64,000 bases of DNA, taken from NCBI GenBank assembly GCA_031385445.1, contig JANNBM010000056.1:328415-392414 (forward strand), written 5' to 3'. Under the pieces are notes generated by a model. That model was not told where the DNA came from and searched no databases. It saw nothing but the letters and a program-made list of their open reading frames with translations. Position numbers and translations under genes: made by a program. This DNA is from CAIYZT01 sp031385445 (GTDB lineage Bacteria; Pseudomonadota; Alphaproteobacteria; Rhodobacterales; Rhodobacteraceae). Positions within the stretch are counted from its first letter, which is position 1. Each line of letters starts with the position of its first letter. This document shows, piece by piece, positions 1 through 9,039 of this stretch.

Positions 1-1446
1 CAAGCCCTCCCAGCCGCCTTCCCGCCCAAACCCGCTTTCGCGCACTCCGCCAAAACCGGCCGCGGCGTCAAACAGATTGGTGGCATTGACCCAAACCACC
101 CCCGCCTTCAGCTTTGGCGCGATATCGAGCGCGAGGTTCACATTCTCGGTCCAGACCGTCGCGGCCAGCCCGTAGCGCGTGTTATTGGCGAGCGCCACCG
201 CCTCTTCAGGCGTGCGGAAGGTCATCGACACCAGAACCGGGCCAAAGATTTCCTCCTGCATGAGGCGCGAGGCCGCCGACAATCCGGTGATCAAGGTGGG
301 CGGGTAAAAACAGCCCTCCGGCACCTCACAGGCGGCGTGATAGACCGTGCCATCCGTACAGCCCGCCATCATCTGTTTGATCGCGCTCAACTGCACCGGA
401 TCGATGATCGCGCCCACATCGATGCATTTGTCCAACGGATCGCCCATCCGCAGCCCGTCCATCCGCCGCTTCAGCTTTGTATGGAACCGCTCGGCCACGC
501 CTTCCTGCACCAAAAGTCGGCTGCCCGCGCAGCAAACCTGCCCTTGATTGAACCAGATCGCATCGACCAGCCCCTCAATCGCGGAGTCGATATCGGCATC
601 GTCGAACACGATATAGGGCGACTTGCCGCCCAACTCCAAGGTCAGCGCCTTGCCCGTCCCCGCCGTCGCCGCCCGAATAAGGCGGCCCACGGCGGTTGAT
701 CCGGTAAAGGCGATTTTGTTCACATCGCCGTGCGACACCAGCGCCGCCCCGGTGTCGCCGTCTCCGGTCACCACGTTCAAAACGCCCTTGGGCAGCCCGG
801 CCTCACGGCTGATTTCGGCAAACAAAAGCGCGGTCAGGGGGGTGTATTCGGCCGGTTTCAGCACCACCGTATTGCCGGCGGCCAGCGCCGGGGCCACCTT
901 CCATGCCAGCATCAGCAGTGGAAAATTCCACGGAATGACTGCGCCGCACACCCCCAAAGGCACCATGCCCGGTGCTTCGGTGGCGCACAGCTGTGCCAGA
1001 CCGGCGTGATAATAAAAATGCCGCGCGACCAAGGGCACGTCGATGTCGCGCGATTCGCGGATCGGTTTGCCGTTGTCCATCGTTTCCAGCACGGCAAACA
1101 ACCGCGACTGCTTTTGCACCAACCGGGCAAGGGCATAAAGATACCTGGCCCGCTGATGCCCCGAAAGCCGCGCCCATTTCGGCTGCGCGCGGCGGGCGGC
1201 GGCAACGGCGGCGTCCAGATCGGCGGCGCTGCCTTGGCTCACCTCGGCCAGAACCGCGCCCGTGGCCGGATTGCGGGTTTCAAAGGTTTCGCCCGGCCCG
1301 GCACCCGGTGCGGTAAAAGCGCCGTCGATCCAATGACCAAATCGCCCGCCGTGGGCCGCAATCCACGCCAGCGCCTCGGCATTTCCCTCGGGCGCGGGGC
1401 CATAAGCCATGCTGTCAAAGATGTCGCGAACGGTGGGTTTGTTCAT
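1..1446 (-). CDS. Aldehyde dehydrogenase family protein (partial, C-terminus beyond window)
   Basis: NAD(P)-dependent oxidation of an aldehyde to the acid. Translating the minus strand from the ATG at 1446 gives 482 codons that stay open to the left edge, so the C-terminus is missing. Family landmarks are visible: PWNFP, FTGSTAVG of the nucleotide-binding region, LELGGKSP with the general-base Glu, and FNQGQVCCAGS carrying the catalytic Cys. It lies 161 bp downstream of deoC on the same strand. Deoxyribose-phosphate aldolase releases acetaldehyde and glyceraldehyde 3-phosphate, so this enzyme may clear the acetaldehyde. That substrate is inferred from the neighbour, not shown by the sequence. 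Confidence 0.93.
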   Translation of the reverse strand, partial: MNKPTVRDIFDSMAYGPAPEGNAEALAWIAAHGGRFGHWIDGAFTAPGAGPGETFETRNPATGAVLAEVSQGSAADLDAAVAAARRAQPKWARLSGHQRARYLYALARLVQKQSRLFAVLETMDNGKPIRESRDIDVPLVARHFYYHAGLAQLCATEAPGMVPLGVCGAVIPWNFPLLMLAWKVAPALAAGNTVVLKPAEYTPLTALLFAEISREAGLPKGVLNVVTGDGDTGAALVSHGDVNKIAFTGSTAVGRLIRAATAGTGKALTLELGGKSPYIVFDDADIDSAIEGLVDAIWFNQGQVCCAGSRLLVQEGVAERFHTKLKRRMDGLRMGDPLDKCIDVGAIIDPVQLSAIKQMMAGCTDGTVYHAACEVPEGCFYPPTLITGLSAASRLMQEEIFGPVLVSMTFRTPEEAVALANNTRYGLAATVWTENVNLALDIAPKLKAGVVWVNATNLFDAAAGFGGVRESGFGREGGWEGL

Positions 1447-1490
1447 GGTCTTGTCCTTGAAAACGTTCGGGCTTCAGGAAGGTGGCAGGT

Positions 1491-1515
1491 TTGGATATTT
1501 GAACCAAAGTGCAGC
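1491..1515 (-). repeat. 3'-flanking motif copy 1 (downstream of deoC)
   Basis: Read on the minus strand this gives TTTGGTTCAAATATCCAA, one of five similar strings in the window. All five lie just downstream of the stop codon of a minus-strand gene. This copy lies about 95 bp past the deoC stop and lacks the flanking hairpins seen at copies 2, 4 and 5. Confidence 0.45.
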
Positions 1516-1607
1516 TGCTGTTCCCCTTCAATGTGGTCCGGGTATCCCGGGGCGGGCGGCTTTGCCGCGAGGGGCAGCGTCCGGTTTGCAATGGCGGTCC
1601 TCATCCT

Positions 1608-2594
1608 TCATCCCATCGCATGACGGTTGGCGGCCGAATACTGGCCGGTCAGATAATGTTCCAACTGCCGCTCTATATCGCCCAAAAGCGACGAGGCGCC
1701 GAAACGGAACAGGTCTGGCTGCAGCCATGGATGGCCAAGCTCGTCCTTCATCAAGGACAGGTAGGTCAGCGCATCCTTGGCCTTGGCGATGCCCCCAGCA
1801 GGCTTGTAGCCCACCTTGAACCCGGTTCGCGCTTCGTAATCGCGGATGCAGCGCACCATGGTCAGGGTCACGGGCAGCGTGGCATTCACGCCCTCTTTGC
1901 CGGTTGAGGTTTTGATGAAATCGGCCCCGCCCATCATGCAGATCAGCGAGGCGCGGGCGACGTTGCGCAGGGTGCCAAGTTCGCCCGTCGCAAGGATCGC
2001 CTTGACATGCGCATCGCCGCAGGCCGCGCGCATATCGCGCATTTCGTCGTACAAAGCCTGCCAGTTCTGCGTGAGCACGTGGCGGCGCGAGATGACAATG
2101 TCGATCTCCTTTGCTCCGGCGCGCACACTTTCGCCAATTTCGGCGATGCGCAAATGATAGGGCGACAGGCCCGCCGGAAACCCGGTGGACACCGCCGCAA
2201 CCGGAATGCCCGAGCCTTCAAGCGCGCGCACCGCCGTTTCCACCATGTCGTGATACACGCAAACCGCGCCTGTGGTCAGGCCGGGCAGGCCCAGTTTTTC
2301 AAGCGTTTCCTGCCGCACCGGCTGCCGCGCCTTGGCGCAAAGCCGCTGCACCCGGCCCGGTGTATCGTCGCCCGACAATGTGGTCAGATCGATCACAGAG
2401 ATCGCTTTAAGCAGCCACGCCGCTTGAAACTCTTTCTTCACCGACCGCCGCCCGCCAATCGTCGCCGCGCGCCGCTCAATCGCTGATGTGTTGGCCTGCA
2501 CTGAGGCCACCCAGTCCAGATCCAGCGCCATGCCGGGGTTGCGGGCATGGGCGGCGAGGGGCAGTTGGGATTTCGTCACGGTTTCGGTCTGCAT
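1608..2594 (-). CDS. deoC: Deoxyribose-phosphate aldolase
   Basis: Cleaves 2-deoxyribose 5-phosphate to glyceraldehyde 3-phosphate and acetaldehyde in deoxynucleoside catabolism; cytosolic. The catalytic set is visible in the 328-residue product: Schiff-base Lys228 in DFIKTSTGK, Lys264 in GYKPAGGI, and Asp165 in KEIDIV. An ATG 13 codons further upstream (2633) is in frame. The start at 2594 is preferred because AAGG sits about 7 nt upstream of it and no ribosome-binding site precedes 2633. The product is longer than the roughly 260-residue E. coli enzyme and matches the longer DERA subgroup. It probably forms a unit with the downstream aldehyde dehydrogenase. Confidence 0.96.
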   Translation of the reverse strand: MQTETVTKSQLPLAAHARNPGMALDLDWVASVQANTSAIERRAATIGGRRSVKKEFQAAWLLKAISVIDLTTLSGDDTPGRVQRLCAKARQPVRQETLEKLGLPGLTTGAVCVYHDMVETAVRALEGSGIPVAAVSTGFPAGLSPYHLRIAEIGESVRAGAKEIDIVISRRHVLTQNWQALYDEMRDMRAACGDAHVKAILATGELGTLRNVARASLICMMGGADFIKTSTGKEGVNATLPVTLTMVRCIRDYEARTGFKVGYKPAGGIAKAKDALTYLSLMKDELGHPWLQPDLFRFGASSLLGDIERQLEHYLTGQYSAANRHAMG

Positions 2595-2822
2595 GGGGGT
2601 GGCCTTGCCAAGGGGATTGGACGCAGTTTGCATGTCGGGCGGGCCAGCGGCAAGGAAAGTTCCATGCGCGGGCGGGCCGGGTGCAATTTTTTGACCAAAA
2701 GGTCAGAATGCGTGGCCCCGCCGCATCGGACCGAAACCAGACCATCATACTACCAATCGCCATTTCCCTTGACCCTGCCGCGAAGTTCAGGCGTTTTGCG
2801 CTGAATTACAAAGGGACGCGCG

Positions 2823-4127
2823 ATGGAAACCTTGGATCTGACGCAGCATTGGGCCGGGATCATCGCTTTGGTGCTGTTCGTCGCTGCCTATGTTCTGGTG
2901 ATTTTCGAAGAAGCCACCCATATGCGCAAATCCAAGCCGGTGATGGTGGCGGCGGGGTTGATCTGGGCGTTGATCGGGATTGCCTATGCGCAGGCCGGGC
3001 TTTCGGATGCCGCGCATGAACATGCGGCAAGGATGATCGGCGAATATGGCGAGTTGTTTCTGTTTCTTCTGGTCGCCATCACCTTTGTGAACACCATGGA
3101 AGAGCGGCGCACCTTTGACGTTCTGCGCGCGCGGCTGGTCGGGCTTGGCCTTGGCTTTCGCCAGCTTTTCCTTTTGACCGGGGTTCTGTCGTTTTTCCTG
3201 TCCTCGGTTCTGGACAATCTGACCACGGCTTTGGTGATGGGCGCGGTGGTGATGGCCATCGGCAAGGGTCATCCACGATTCGTCGCGCTCGCCTGCATTT
3301 CCACGGTTGTCGCTGCCAATGCGGGCGGGGCGTTTTCGCCCTTTGGCGACATCACGACGCTGATGGTCTGGCAAAAAGAAAAGCTGTCGTTTTTCGAGTT
3401 TTTCAATCTGTTCCTGCCCTCGTTGGTCAATTGGGTCGTGCCCGCGGCGATCATGGTGTTCGCGGTGCCGAACGAAAAGCCAAAGGCGCATACCGAAGCC
3501 GTTCAGGGCAAACCCGGCATGCGCGGCGTGATCGTGCTGTTTGCGGTGACCATCGCGCTTGCTGTTGGGTTCAAGAATTTCCTCTCTCTGCCGCCCGCCT
3601 TGGGCATGATGCTGGGCCTTGGGCTTTTGCAACTGTGGTCCTATTATCTGACGATGTCCGGCACCCGCAAAGCCAACGAGGATATGGTGCTGGACGCCTT
3701 TCAACTGGTGGCCAAGGTTGAATGGGACACGCTTTTGTTCTTCTTTGGCATCATCTTTGCGGTCGGGGGCCTGGGTGTTCTGGGATATCTCGGGCTTGCC
3801 TCGGTGGCGCTTTACACCGACCTAGGCCCCACGGCGGCCAACATCATCATCGGGCTTTTGTCGGCCATCGTGGACAATATTCCGCTGATGTTCGCCGTTT
3901 TGACCATGGACCCGGTGATGGGCGACGGGCAGTGGCTGTTGATCACGCTGACCTGCGGGGTGGGCGGTTCGATCCTGTCGGTCGGGTCAGCGGCGGGGGT
4001 GGCGCTGATGGGGCAGGCGCGGGGAGTTTATACTTTTTCGGCGCATCTGAAATGGGCCTGGGCTGTGGCTTTGGGCTATGGCGCATCGATCGTTGTGCAT
4101 CTTTGGCTGAATGCGGGGCTGTTCTGA
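2823..4127 (+). CDS. nhaD: NhaD-type sodium/proton antiporter
   Basis: A 434-residue polytopic inner-membrane protein of the ArsB/NhaD ion-transporter superfamily, expected to exchange Na+ (or Li+) for protons and so support sodium and pH homeostasis. It shows about a dozen hydrophobic segments. A conserved-looking core around residues 115-180 contains SSVLDNLTTALVMGAV and NAGGAFSPFGDITTLMVW, followed by IVDNIPLMFAV later, the repeated DN motifs typical of the family. AGGGA lies about 6 nt before the ATG. It is divergent from deoC and is followed closely by a small kinase. Confidence 0.9.
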   Translation: METLDLTQHWAGIIALVLFVAAYVLVIFEEATHMRKSKPVMVAAGLIWALIGIAYAQAGLSDAAHEHAARMIGEYGELFLFLLVAITFVNTMEERRTFDVLRARLVGLGLGFRQLFLLTGVLSFFLSSVLDNLTTALVMGAVVMAIGKGHPRFVALACISTVVAANAGGAFSPFGDITTLMVWQKEKLSFFEFFNLFLPSLVNWVVPAAIMVFAVPNEKPKAHTEAVQGKPGMRGVIVLFAVTIALAVGFKNFLSLPPALGMMLGLGLLQLWSYYLTMSGTRKANEDMVLDAFQLVAKVEWDTLLFFFGIIFAVGGLGVLGYLGLASVALYTDLGPTAANIIIGLLSAIVDNIPLMFAVLTMDPVMGDGQWLLITLTCGVGGSILSVGSAAGVALMGQARGVYTFSAHLKWAWAVALGYGASIVVHLWLNAGLF

Positions 4128-4143
4128 CATGCAGGAAATTTCG

Positions 4144-4746
4144 ATGCGCGATCTGGCATCCACTATTCGCGCAAATGCACCGCAAACCGGGCGCTTCATC
4201 GTGGCGCTGGCAGGGCCGCCGGGGGCGGGCAAATCCACCGCCGCGGCGGAGTTGGTGACAGCGCTTGGCGCTGGGGCGCGAGCCGTGCCGATGGACGGGT
4301 TTCATTATGACGACGCCATCCTGAACGCACGCGGCGCGCGAGGCCGCAAAGGCGCGCCCGATACGTTTGACGTCATGGGGTTCCTGCATCTTTTACGCCG
4401 CCTGCGCACCGAGGACGAGGTCGCGATCCCGATTTTCGACCGCTCCCTGGAGCTGTCGCGCGGCTCGGCCGAGATTGTCGGGCCGGATGACCGCATCCTG
4501 GTGGTCGAGGGCAACTATCTTTTGCTGCGCGAGCCGCCTTGGGACCGTGTTGCGCCACTGGTGGACATGTCCGTCTGGCTGGACGTGCCGGAGGCCGAGC
4601 TTGACCGCAGGCTGCGCGCGCGCTGGGCGTTTTACGGCAAAACCCCGCAGGCGGCGCGTGATTGGATCGACGGTAACGACATGCCCAACATCCGCCGCGT
4701 CACCCAAGGCTCGGCCCCCGCCCACTTTATCCTGCGCTGGGGATAA
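4144..4746 (+). CDS. Small P-loop nucleoside/sugar kinase-like protein
   Basis: About 200 residues with a Walker A motif GPPGAGKST near the N-terminus, a PMDGFHYDD segment, and an ILVVEGNYLLL strand as in the uridine kinase / pantothenate kinase-like fold. It resembles proteins annotated as nucleoside triphosphate hydrolases or FrcK-type fructose kinases in Alphaproteobacteria. The substrate cannot be settled from sequence. An in-frame ATG at 4129 lies one base after the nhaD stop, but AGGAA at 4133-4137 sits correctly for the ATG at 4144, so the latter is chosen. Tight spacing suggests co-transcription with nhaD, although the functions do not obviously match. Confidence 0.8.
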   Translation: MRDLASTIRANAPQTGRFIVALAGPPGAGKSTAAAELVTALGAGARAVPMDGFHYDDAILNARGARGRKGAPDTFDVMGFLHLLRRLRTEDEVAIPIFDRSLELSRGSAEIVGPDDRILVVEGNYLLLREPPWDRVAPLVDMSVWLDVPEAELDRRLRARWAFYGKTPQAARDWIDGNDMPNIRRVTQGSAPAHFILRWG

Positions 4747-4753
4747 GCGCCGA

Positions 4754-5677
4754 TCAGCCCTGCGGCGTCATGGATTTGCGCTGCATGGCGCGCTCCAGCC
4801 CCAATTTCCGCTCGCGCCAGATGATCAGGATACCGGCAAAGATCACAAGCGCCGCGCCGCCCAGCATGGTCCAGGTCGGCACTTCGCTGAACACGAAATA
4901 GCCGATCATCAGCGCGAAAATCATCGAGGCGTATTCGAACGGCGCCACCACGGAAGCGTCCGCCTCGCGGTAGCTGGAGGTCAGGAATATCTGGCCTAGC
5001 CCGCCCAATATCCCAGCCCCGATCAGCGTCAGCGATTGCAGCAGCGTTGGCACCGCCCAGCCAAAGGGGATGGTCAAAAGGGACAGCGCCGAGCCGGTGA
5101 CGGAAAACCAGAAGACGATGGTGGCGGTCTTTTCGGTTTGCACCAGTTTGCGCACAAAGACCTGTGCGAGGGCGGCGAAAACCGCCCCGCCCAGCACCAG
5201 CATCGCGCCGAACGCCTCGCGCTGCGACGCAACTTCGCCATTCAAAACGCTCAGGCGCGGCGACAGGACGATCATCACGCCGATCAGCCCCAGGAACACC
5301 GCCGCGATGCGGAACGCCCGCACCTCTTCGCCCAGAAACATCGCGGCGAAAATGACCGTCAGCAGCGGCGCGGCATAGCTGATTGCGGTCACTTCGGGCA
5401 GGGGCAAAAGCCCAAGCCCGGCAAATCCAAGCCCCATCGCCGTGGTGCCGACCACCCCGCGCCAGACATGGCCCATCGGCGCTGCTGTGCGAAACCCGGT
5501 GGCCAGCTCGGCGCGCAGCGCCAACCAGACCACGATGACCGGAATGGCAAAGAACGAGCGAAAAAACACCGCCTGACCCGCCGGAACGCTGCCCGCAGTG
5601 GTTTTGATCAGCGACGCCATGACGATGAAAATCATCACCGAAATCAGCTTCAGGACAATGCCGCGCAAAGGTCTCAT
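4754..5677 (-). CDS. DMT-superfamily transporter (EamA/RhaT type)
   Basis: A 307-residue membrane protein with ten predicted hydrophobic segments arranged as two EamA repeats (roughly residues 5-135 and 150-290). It is a probable exporter of metabolites or amino acids; the substrate is unknown. The start at 5677 is chosen because AAGGAG lies 8 nt upstream. The frame is open 35 codons further upstream, but that stretch has no membrane character and covers the promoter region shared with the divergent ade gene. It converges with the kinase gene, leaving 7 bp between the stops. Confidence 0.88.
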   Translation of the reverse strand: MRPLRGIVLKLISVMIFIVMASLIKTTAGSVPAGQAVFFRSFFAIPVIVVWLALRAELATGFRTAAPMGHVWRGVVGTTAMGLGFAGLGLLPLPEVTAISYAAPLLTVIFAAMFLGEEVRAFRIAAVFLGLIGVMIVLSPRLSVLNGEVASQREAFGAMLVLGGAVFAALAQVFVRKLVQTEKTATIVFWFSVTGSALSLLTIPFGWAVPTLLQSLTLIGAGILGGLGQIFLTSSYREADASVVAPFEYASMIFALMIGYFVFSEVPTWTMLGGAALVIFAGILIIWRERKLGLERAMQRKSMTPQG

Positions 5678-5711
5678 CACCGCGCTCCTTTGCCTGCCTT
5701 TCCACCATCCC

Positions 5712-5734
5712 GCGCCCCGATGTGCAAGGGGCGC
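5712..5734. promoter_or_regulatory. GCGCCCC/GGGGCGC inverted repeat in the divergent transporter-ade intergenic region
   Basis: A perfect 7-bp inverted repeat (5712-5718 and 5728-5734) with a 9-nt spacer sits midway between the divergent starts at 5677 and 5795. It could be an operator or a leader hairpin for ade. The position fits regulation, but chance pairing in GC-rich DNA is possible. Confidence 0.3.
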
Positions 5735-5794
5735 CGACATCGCCCCTTTACCGGGCGCGCCCTTTGTTGTTCCCTGCTGCAAAGGGAGAACTCC

Positions 5795-7495
5795 ATGGCC
5801 AAGGCACCGCTGTCAGACCGAATTGCCCAAGGCAGGGGCGTGGTTCCCGCCGATCTGGTTCTGCGAGGGGGAAGGGTGTTTGATCTGATCACGGGCGATC
5901 TGGTGCAAACCGACGTCGCGATTTGCGGCGATACGATTGTGGGGGTGTTCGGCGCGTATGAAGGGCGCGACGTGATCGACGTTTCGGGCCAGATTCTGGT
6001 GCCCGGTTTCATCGACACGCATCTGCATATTGAATCCTCCTTGGTCACGCCGTTTGAATTTGACCGCTGCGTTGGCCCGCACGGCGTGACGACGGCGATC
6101 TGCGATCCGCATGAGATTGCCAATGTCTGCGGGATGGAGGGGATCCACTATTTCCTTGAGGCCAGCGCGCTGACCTTGATGGATATCCGGGTGCAACTGT
6201 CGTCCTGCGTGCCCTCGACCCATATGGAAACCACGGGTGCGCGGCTGGAGGCGGCCGATCTGATCCCTCTGATGGATCATCCGCGGGTGATCGGGTTGGC
6301 GGAGTTCATGAACTATCCCGGCGTTTTGCATCAGGACCCCGGCTGCATGGCCAAGTTGCAGGCTTGGGAGGGGCGGCATATCGACGGGCACGCGCCCTTG
6401 CTGCGGGGCCGCGATCTGAACGGGTACATCGCCGCCGGGATCAGGACCGAGCATGAGGCGACGAGTTACGACGAGGGCTTGGAAAAGCTGCGCAAGGGGA
6501 TGCGGGTGTTGATCCGCGAGGGGTCGGTGTCGAAGGATCTGCATGCGCTGGTTGGGCTGTTGACCGAACGGTTTGCCCCCTATCTGTGCTTTTGCACCGA
6601 TGACCGGAACCCCTTGGACATCGGCGAGCATGGGCATCTGGATTACATGATCCGCACCGCGATTGCCTTGGGCGCGCCGCCGCTTGCGGTGTACCGCGCG
6701 GCCAGCCTTTCGGCGGCCGAAGCGTTTGGGTTGAAAGATCGCGGGTTGATCGCGCCGGGCAAGCGGGCCGATATCGCGGTGATTGATGATCTGGCTTCGT
6801 GCCGCGTGGCACGGGTGTTTGCGGGCGGGGTGGAAATGACGGCGGCGGCGTTCGCGGCGCGCGCGGAGATCCCGCCGGTCGCGCGCCATTCGGTCAAGGC
6901 CGGGCGGGTAGAGCCGCACCATTTCCGCACCGGGGGCAACCGGGTGGAAACCCCCGTGATCGGGATCGTGCCGGGCAAGATCATCACCCCGCATCTGACC
7001 TTTGATATCGCGCCCGAAGATGGCGACAAACGCCCCGATCTGACGCGCGATCTGGTGAAGATCGCGGTGATTGAACGGCACGGAAAGAACGGCAACCGCG
7101 CCACAGGCTTCGTGCAGGGCTTCGGGTTGCAGCGGGGGGCTATTGGATCGACCGTGTGTCATGACCACCACAATATCGCGGTGGTGGGGGTGGATTACGA
7201 CGATATGGCGCTGGCGGCGAACAGGCTGGGGCAGATCGAGGGCGGGTTTGTGGTTGTGGAAGGGGGGCGGGTTCTGGCGGAGCTGGCGCTTCCTTTGGCG
7301 GGGTTGATGAGTTTGAAAACGTTCGAGGAGGTTCGCGCCGATCTGGAGGCATTGCGGGCGGCCGCAAAGGGGCTGGGCGTGGTTTTGGAAGAACCGTTCT
7401 TGCAGCTGGCCTTTTTGTGTCTGCCGGTCATCCCGCACCTGAAAATCACCGATTTCGGGATGGTCGATGTGGACCGGTTTGAGGTGATGCCCTGA
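5795..7495 (+). CDS. ade: Adenine deaminase
   Basis: Amidohydrolase-superfamily enzyme converting adenine to hypoxanthine and ammonia (purine salvage). The 566-residue product carries the metal-binding PGFIDTHLHIESSLVTP segment, PHGVTTAICDPHE, GHAPLL, and the C-terminal half typical of bacterial Ade (TGFVQGFGLQRGAIGSTVCHDHHN). The ATG at 5795 follows a purine-rich AAAGGGAG about 7 nt upstream. The frame is open for 253 codons further upstream, but that part is antisense to the transporter gene and is rejected. Together with deoC it gives the left end of the window a nucleobase/deoxynucleoside salvage character. Confidence 0.95.
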   Translation: MAKAPLSDRIAQGRGVVPADLVLRGGRVFDLITGDLVQTDVAICGDTIVGVFGAYEGRDVIDVSGQILVPGFIDTHLHIESSLVTPFEFDRCVGPHGVTTAICDPHEIANVCGMEGIHYFLEASALTLMDIRVQLSSCVPSTHMETTGARLEAADLIPLMDHPRVIGLAEFMNYPGVLHQDPGCMAKLQAWEGRHIDGHAPLLRGRDLNGYIAAGIRTEHEATSYDEGLEKLRKGMRVLIREGSVSKDLHALVGLLTERFAPYLCFCTDDRNPLDIGEHGHLDYMIRTAIALGAPPLAVYRAASLSAAEAFGLKDRGLIAPGKRADIAVIDDLASCRVARVFAGGVEMTAAAFAARAEIPPVARHSVKAGRVEPHHFRTGGNRVETPVIGIVPGKIITPHLTFDIAPEDGDKRPDLTRDLVKIAVIERHGKNGNRATGFVQGFGLQRGAIGSTVCHDHHNIAVVGVDYDDMALAANRLGQIEGGFVVVEGGRVLAELALPLAGLMSLKTFEEVRADLEALRAAAKGLGVVLEEPFLQLAFLCLPVIPHLKITDFGMVDVDRFEVMP

Positions 7496-7700
7496 GGTTG
7501 GGGCGCACAGAAAAGCGGTAAGACCCTGAAAGAAGACAGGGCTTGGCCCGGTTCATTCTGCCAAAATCCCGGTCCGGGGGATGTCTTGCCCGACGACGAA
7601 CAGGATGCCTGACCTCATCGCGTTCAGGCCGGATTCCTGCAGGCCCATAAACAGGGCCGATCACCCGGAAATCGCGGTGATTTTGTCAGCAGGATTTGAG

Positions 7701-8840
7701 ATGGCCGTGACCTTGAATGGCACCGGTGGCGACGACTTGCTGTTGTGTGGTGGACACTTGGCTTAGATGAACCTGAATCGTCAAACGGCGAAAGTCGGCG
7801 GATGGACGGTTGGTTTTTCCAACACCGAAATCGTCGAGAGTTACGAGGGCAACGATACCCTGACTTGAGCCGCTTTCACCATTCGGATGGATGAAGGCGC
7901 GGGCGCCGATGAGAGCGATCTGCGCGATTCGGATGGCCTTGCCAAAGACGGTGAGGGCCACGACACGATGACAGGCGGCAGCGGCAATCGCACGATCTAT
8001 GGCGGCAGGGGCCTTGACCGTGCATTTGGCGGGTCGGATCGTCTGGCTGAAGGCGGTGGCGCGCAACAAATATGGGCCGGGCAGGGAGCTTGCGCGTTTG
8101 TCGATCCGTTGGTGGATGGCAATGGCCACGATACCTTCATCGGGGCGGGCAAAGACCCCTTTGAGATGGCGGATTGCAACGTTGGTGGGGTCTATGGTGT
8201 GGGCCCTGCGGGAACGGTGTTCTGGGGCTCTGTCACCCATGATCGGTTCAACGTTGAAACCGTCACCCCGTGTGATGGCAAGGACCGCATCATAGGGCCC
8301 TCGGACGCCAACAGGATCTATGCCGGCGGCGGGACGGACAGGGTTGACCTTTCCAAGGCCAGCGGCGCGCGCAGTCTGGATTTGGTGACCGGGCTTTTGT
8401 CGGAAATGGCGGGGCAGCCGGCTTTCAAAATGTCATCGGTGGTGATTTCAATGCGACGATTTCGCGAACCGATGGCAACAACATGATCAGCGGCGGGGCA
8501 GGCGACGACACGCTGAACGGGGACCAGAACAGGGACAGTCTGAACGGAAGCGATGTTTTGCGCGGTTCAGCAGGCAACGGCACGCTGCCGGGCGATTCCG
8601 TTCAGGACACGCTGATCGGCTGGCGAGGTTCGTCCGTCTGCGGCAACGGGCGGGATACTGGTTCAAATTGATCCGAATGACGATGCCCCGGCGGATGTGG
8701 AGATTACCTTGCAAGGAACCGCAGGCATCGAGGGGAGAAGTGATCTTGTAAATCAGCGCGCGGCCAGCCGCATGGAAAAGGGCAAAAGCGGTGACGCAGG
8801 GGATCGTTTGATTGTCAGGGCAGTCAGGCCACCCCAGTGA
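7701..8840 (+). pseudogene. Decayed RTX-type (hemolysin-like calcium-binding repeat) protein
   Basis: Glycine/aspartate nonapeptide-like repeats of type I-secreted RTX proteins are recognisable: GTGGDDLL near the start, GEGHDTMTGG, GGAGDDTLNG and others. The reading is broken. There are in-frame stops at 7764 (TAG) and 7866 (TGA). A frame change follows near 8420, where the natural continuation QNVIGGDFNATISRTDGNN lies in another frame and leads into the 8483 reading. A second change occurs near 8630-8650, after which GILVQIDPNDDAPADVEITL, a typical C-terminal stretch, is read to a TGA at 8838. The product would have been a secreted, calcium-binding surface or extracellular protein. Multiple lesions make decay far more likely than sequencing error. 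Confidence 0.8.
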
Positions 8841-8858
8841 TTGGCAAGCGCGGTGCAT

Positions 8859-8930
8859 GGGGGTTTTCCGCCCCCAACGCGGGTTAGAAAACCCCGCTTC
8901 GCCCTTTGGATATGTGAACCACAGTGAAGG
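8859..8930 (-). terminator. Hairpin module with 3'-flanking motif copy 2 (downstream of mltB)
   Basis: A GGGGG/CCCCC hairpin (8859-8863 with 8871-8875) is followed by a GCGGG/CCCGC hairpin (8879-8883 with 8893-8897) and then by the motif at 8905-8930, which reads CTGTGGTTCACATATCC on the minus strand. The layout matches the module after fmt and resembles that after gnd. It probably ends transcription of mltB from the right. Confidence 0.5.
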
Positions 8931-9039
8931 CGTCAGTCGTCCGCACAGCCCTTCAAGTTGTTTTATTAACCTCTGGGGCAGCGCCGCCGTCCTTCTGCCA
9001 AACACCTTGCGCGGCAGCGCTCCGCTGGATCAGGCTGGG

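Noticed and set aside
5036..5794. Long N-terminal extension of the ade frame
   Set aside because: It is antisense to the DMT transporter gene, which has a good ribosome-binding site and membrane character. The ade family start matches the ATG at 5795.
5813..7438. 541-codon minus-strand frame antisense to ade
   Set aside because: His/Arg/Gln-rich translation typical of antisense GC-rich frames; the plus strand encodes an intact adenine deaminase.
7496..7560. Weak CCCTG/CAGGG hairpin after ade as a terminator
   Set aside because: Only a 5-bp stem, no T run; too weak to call.
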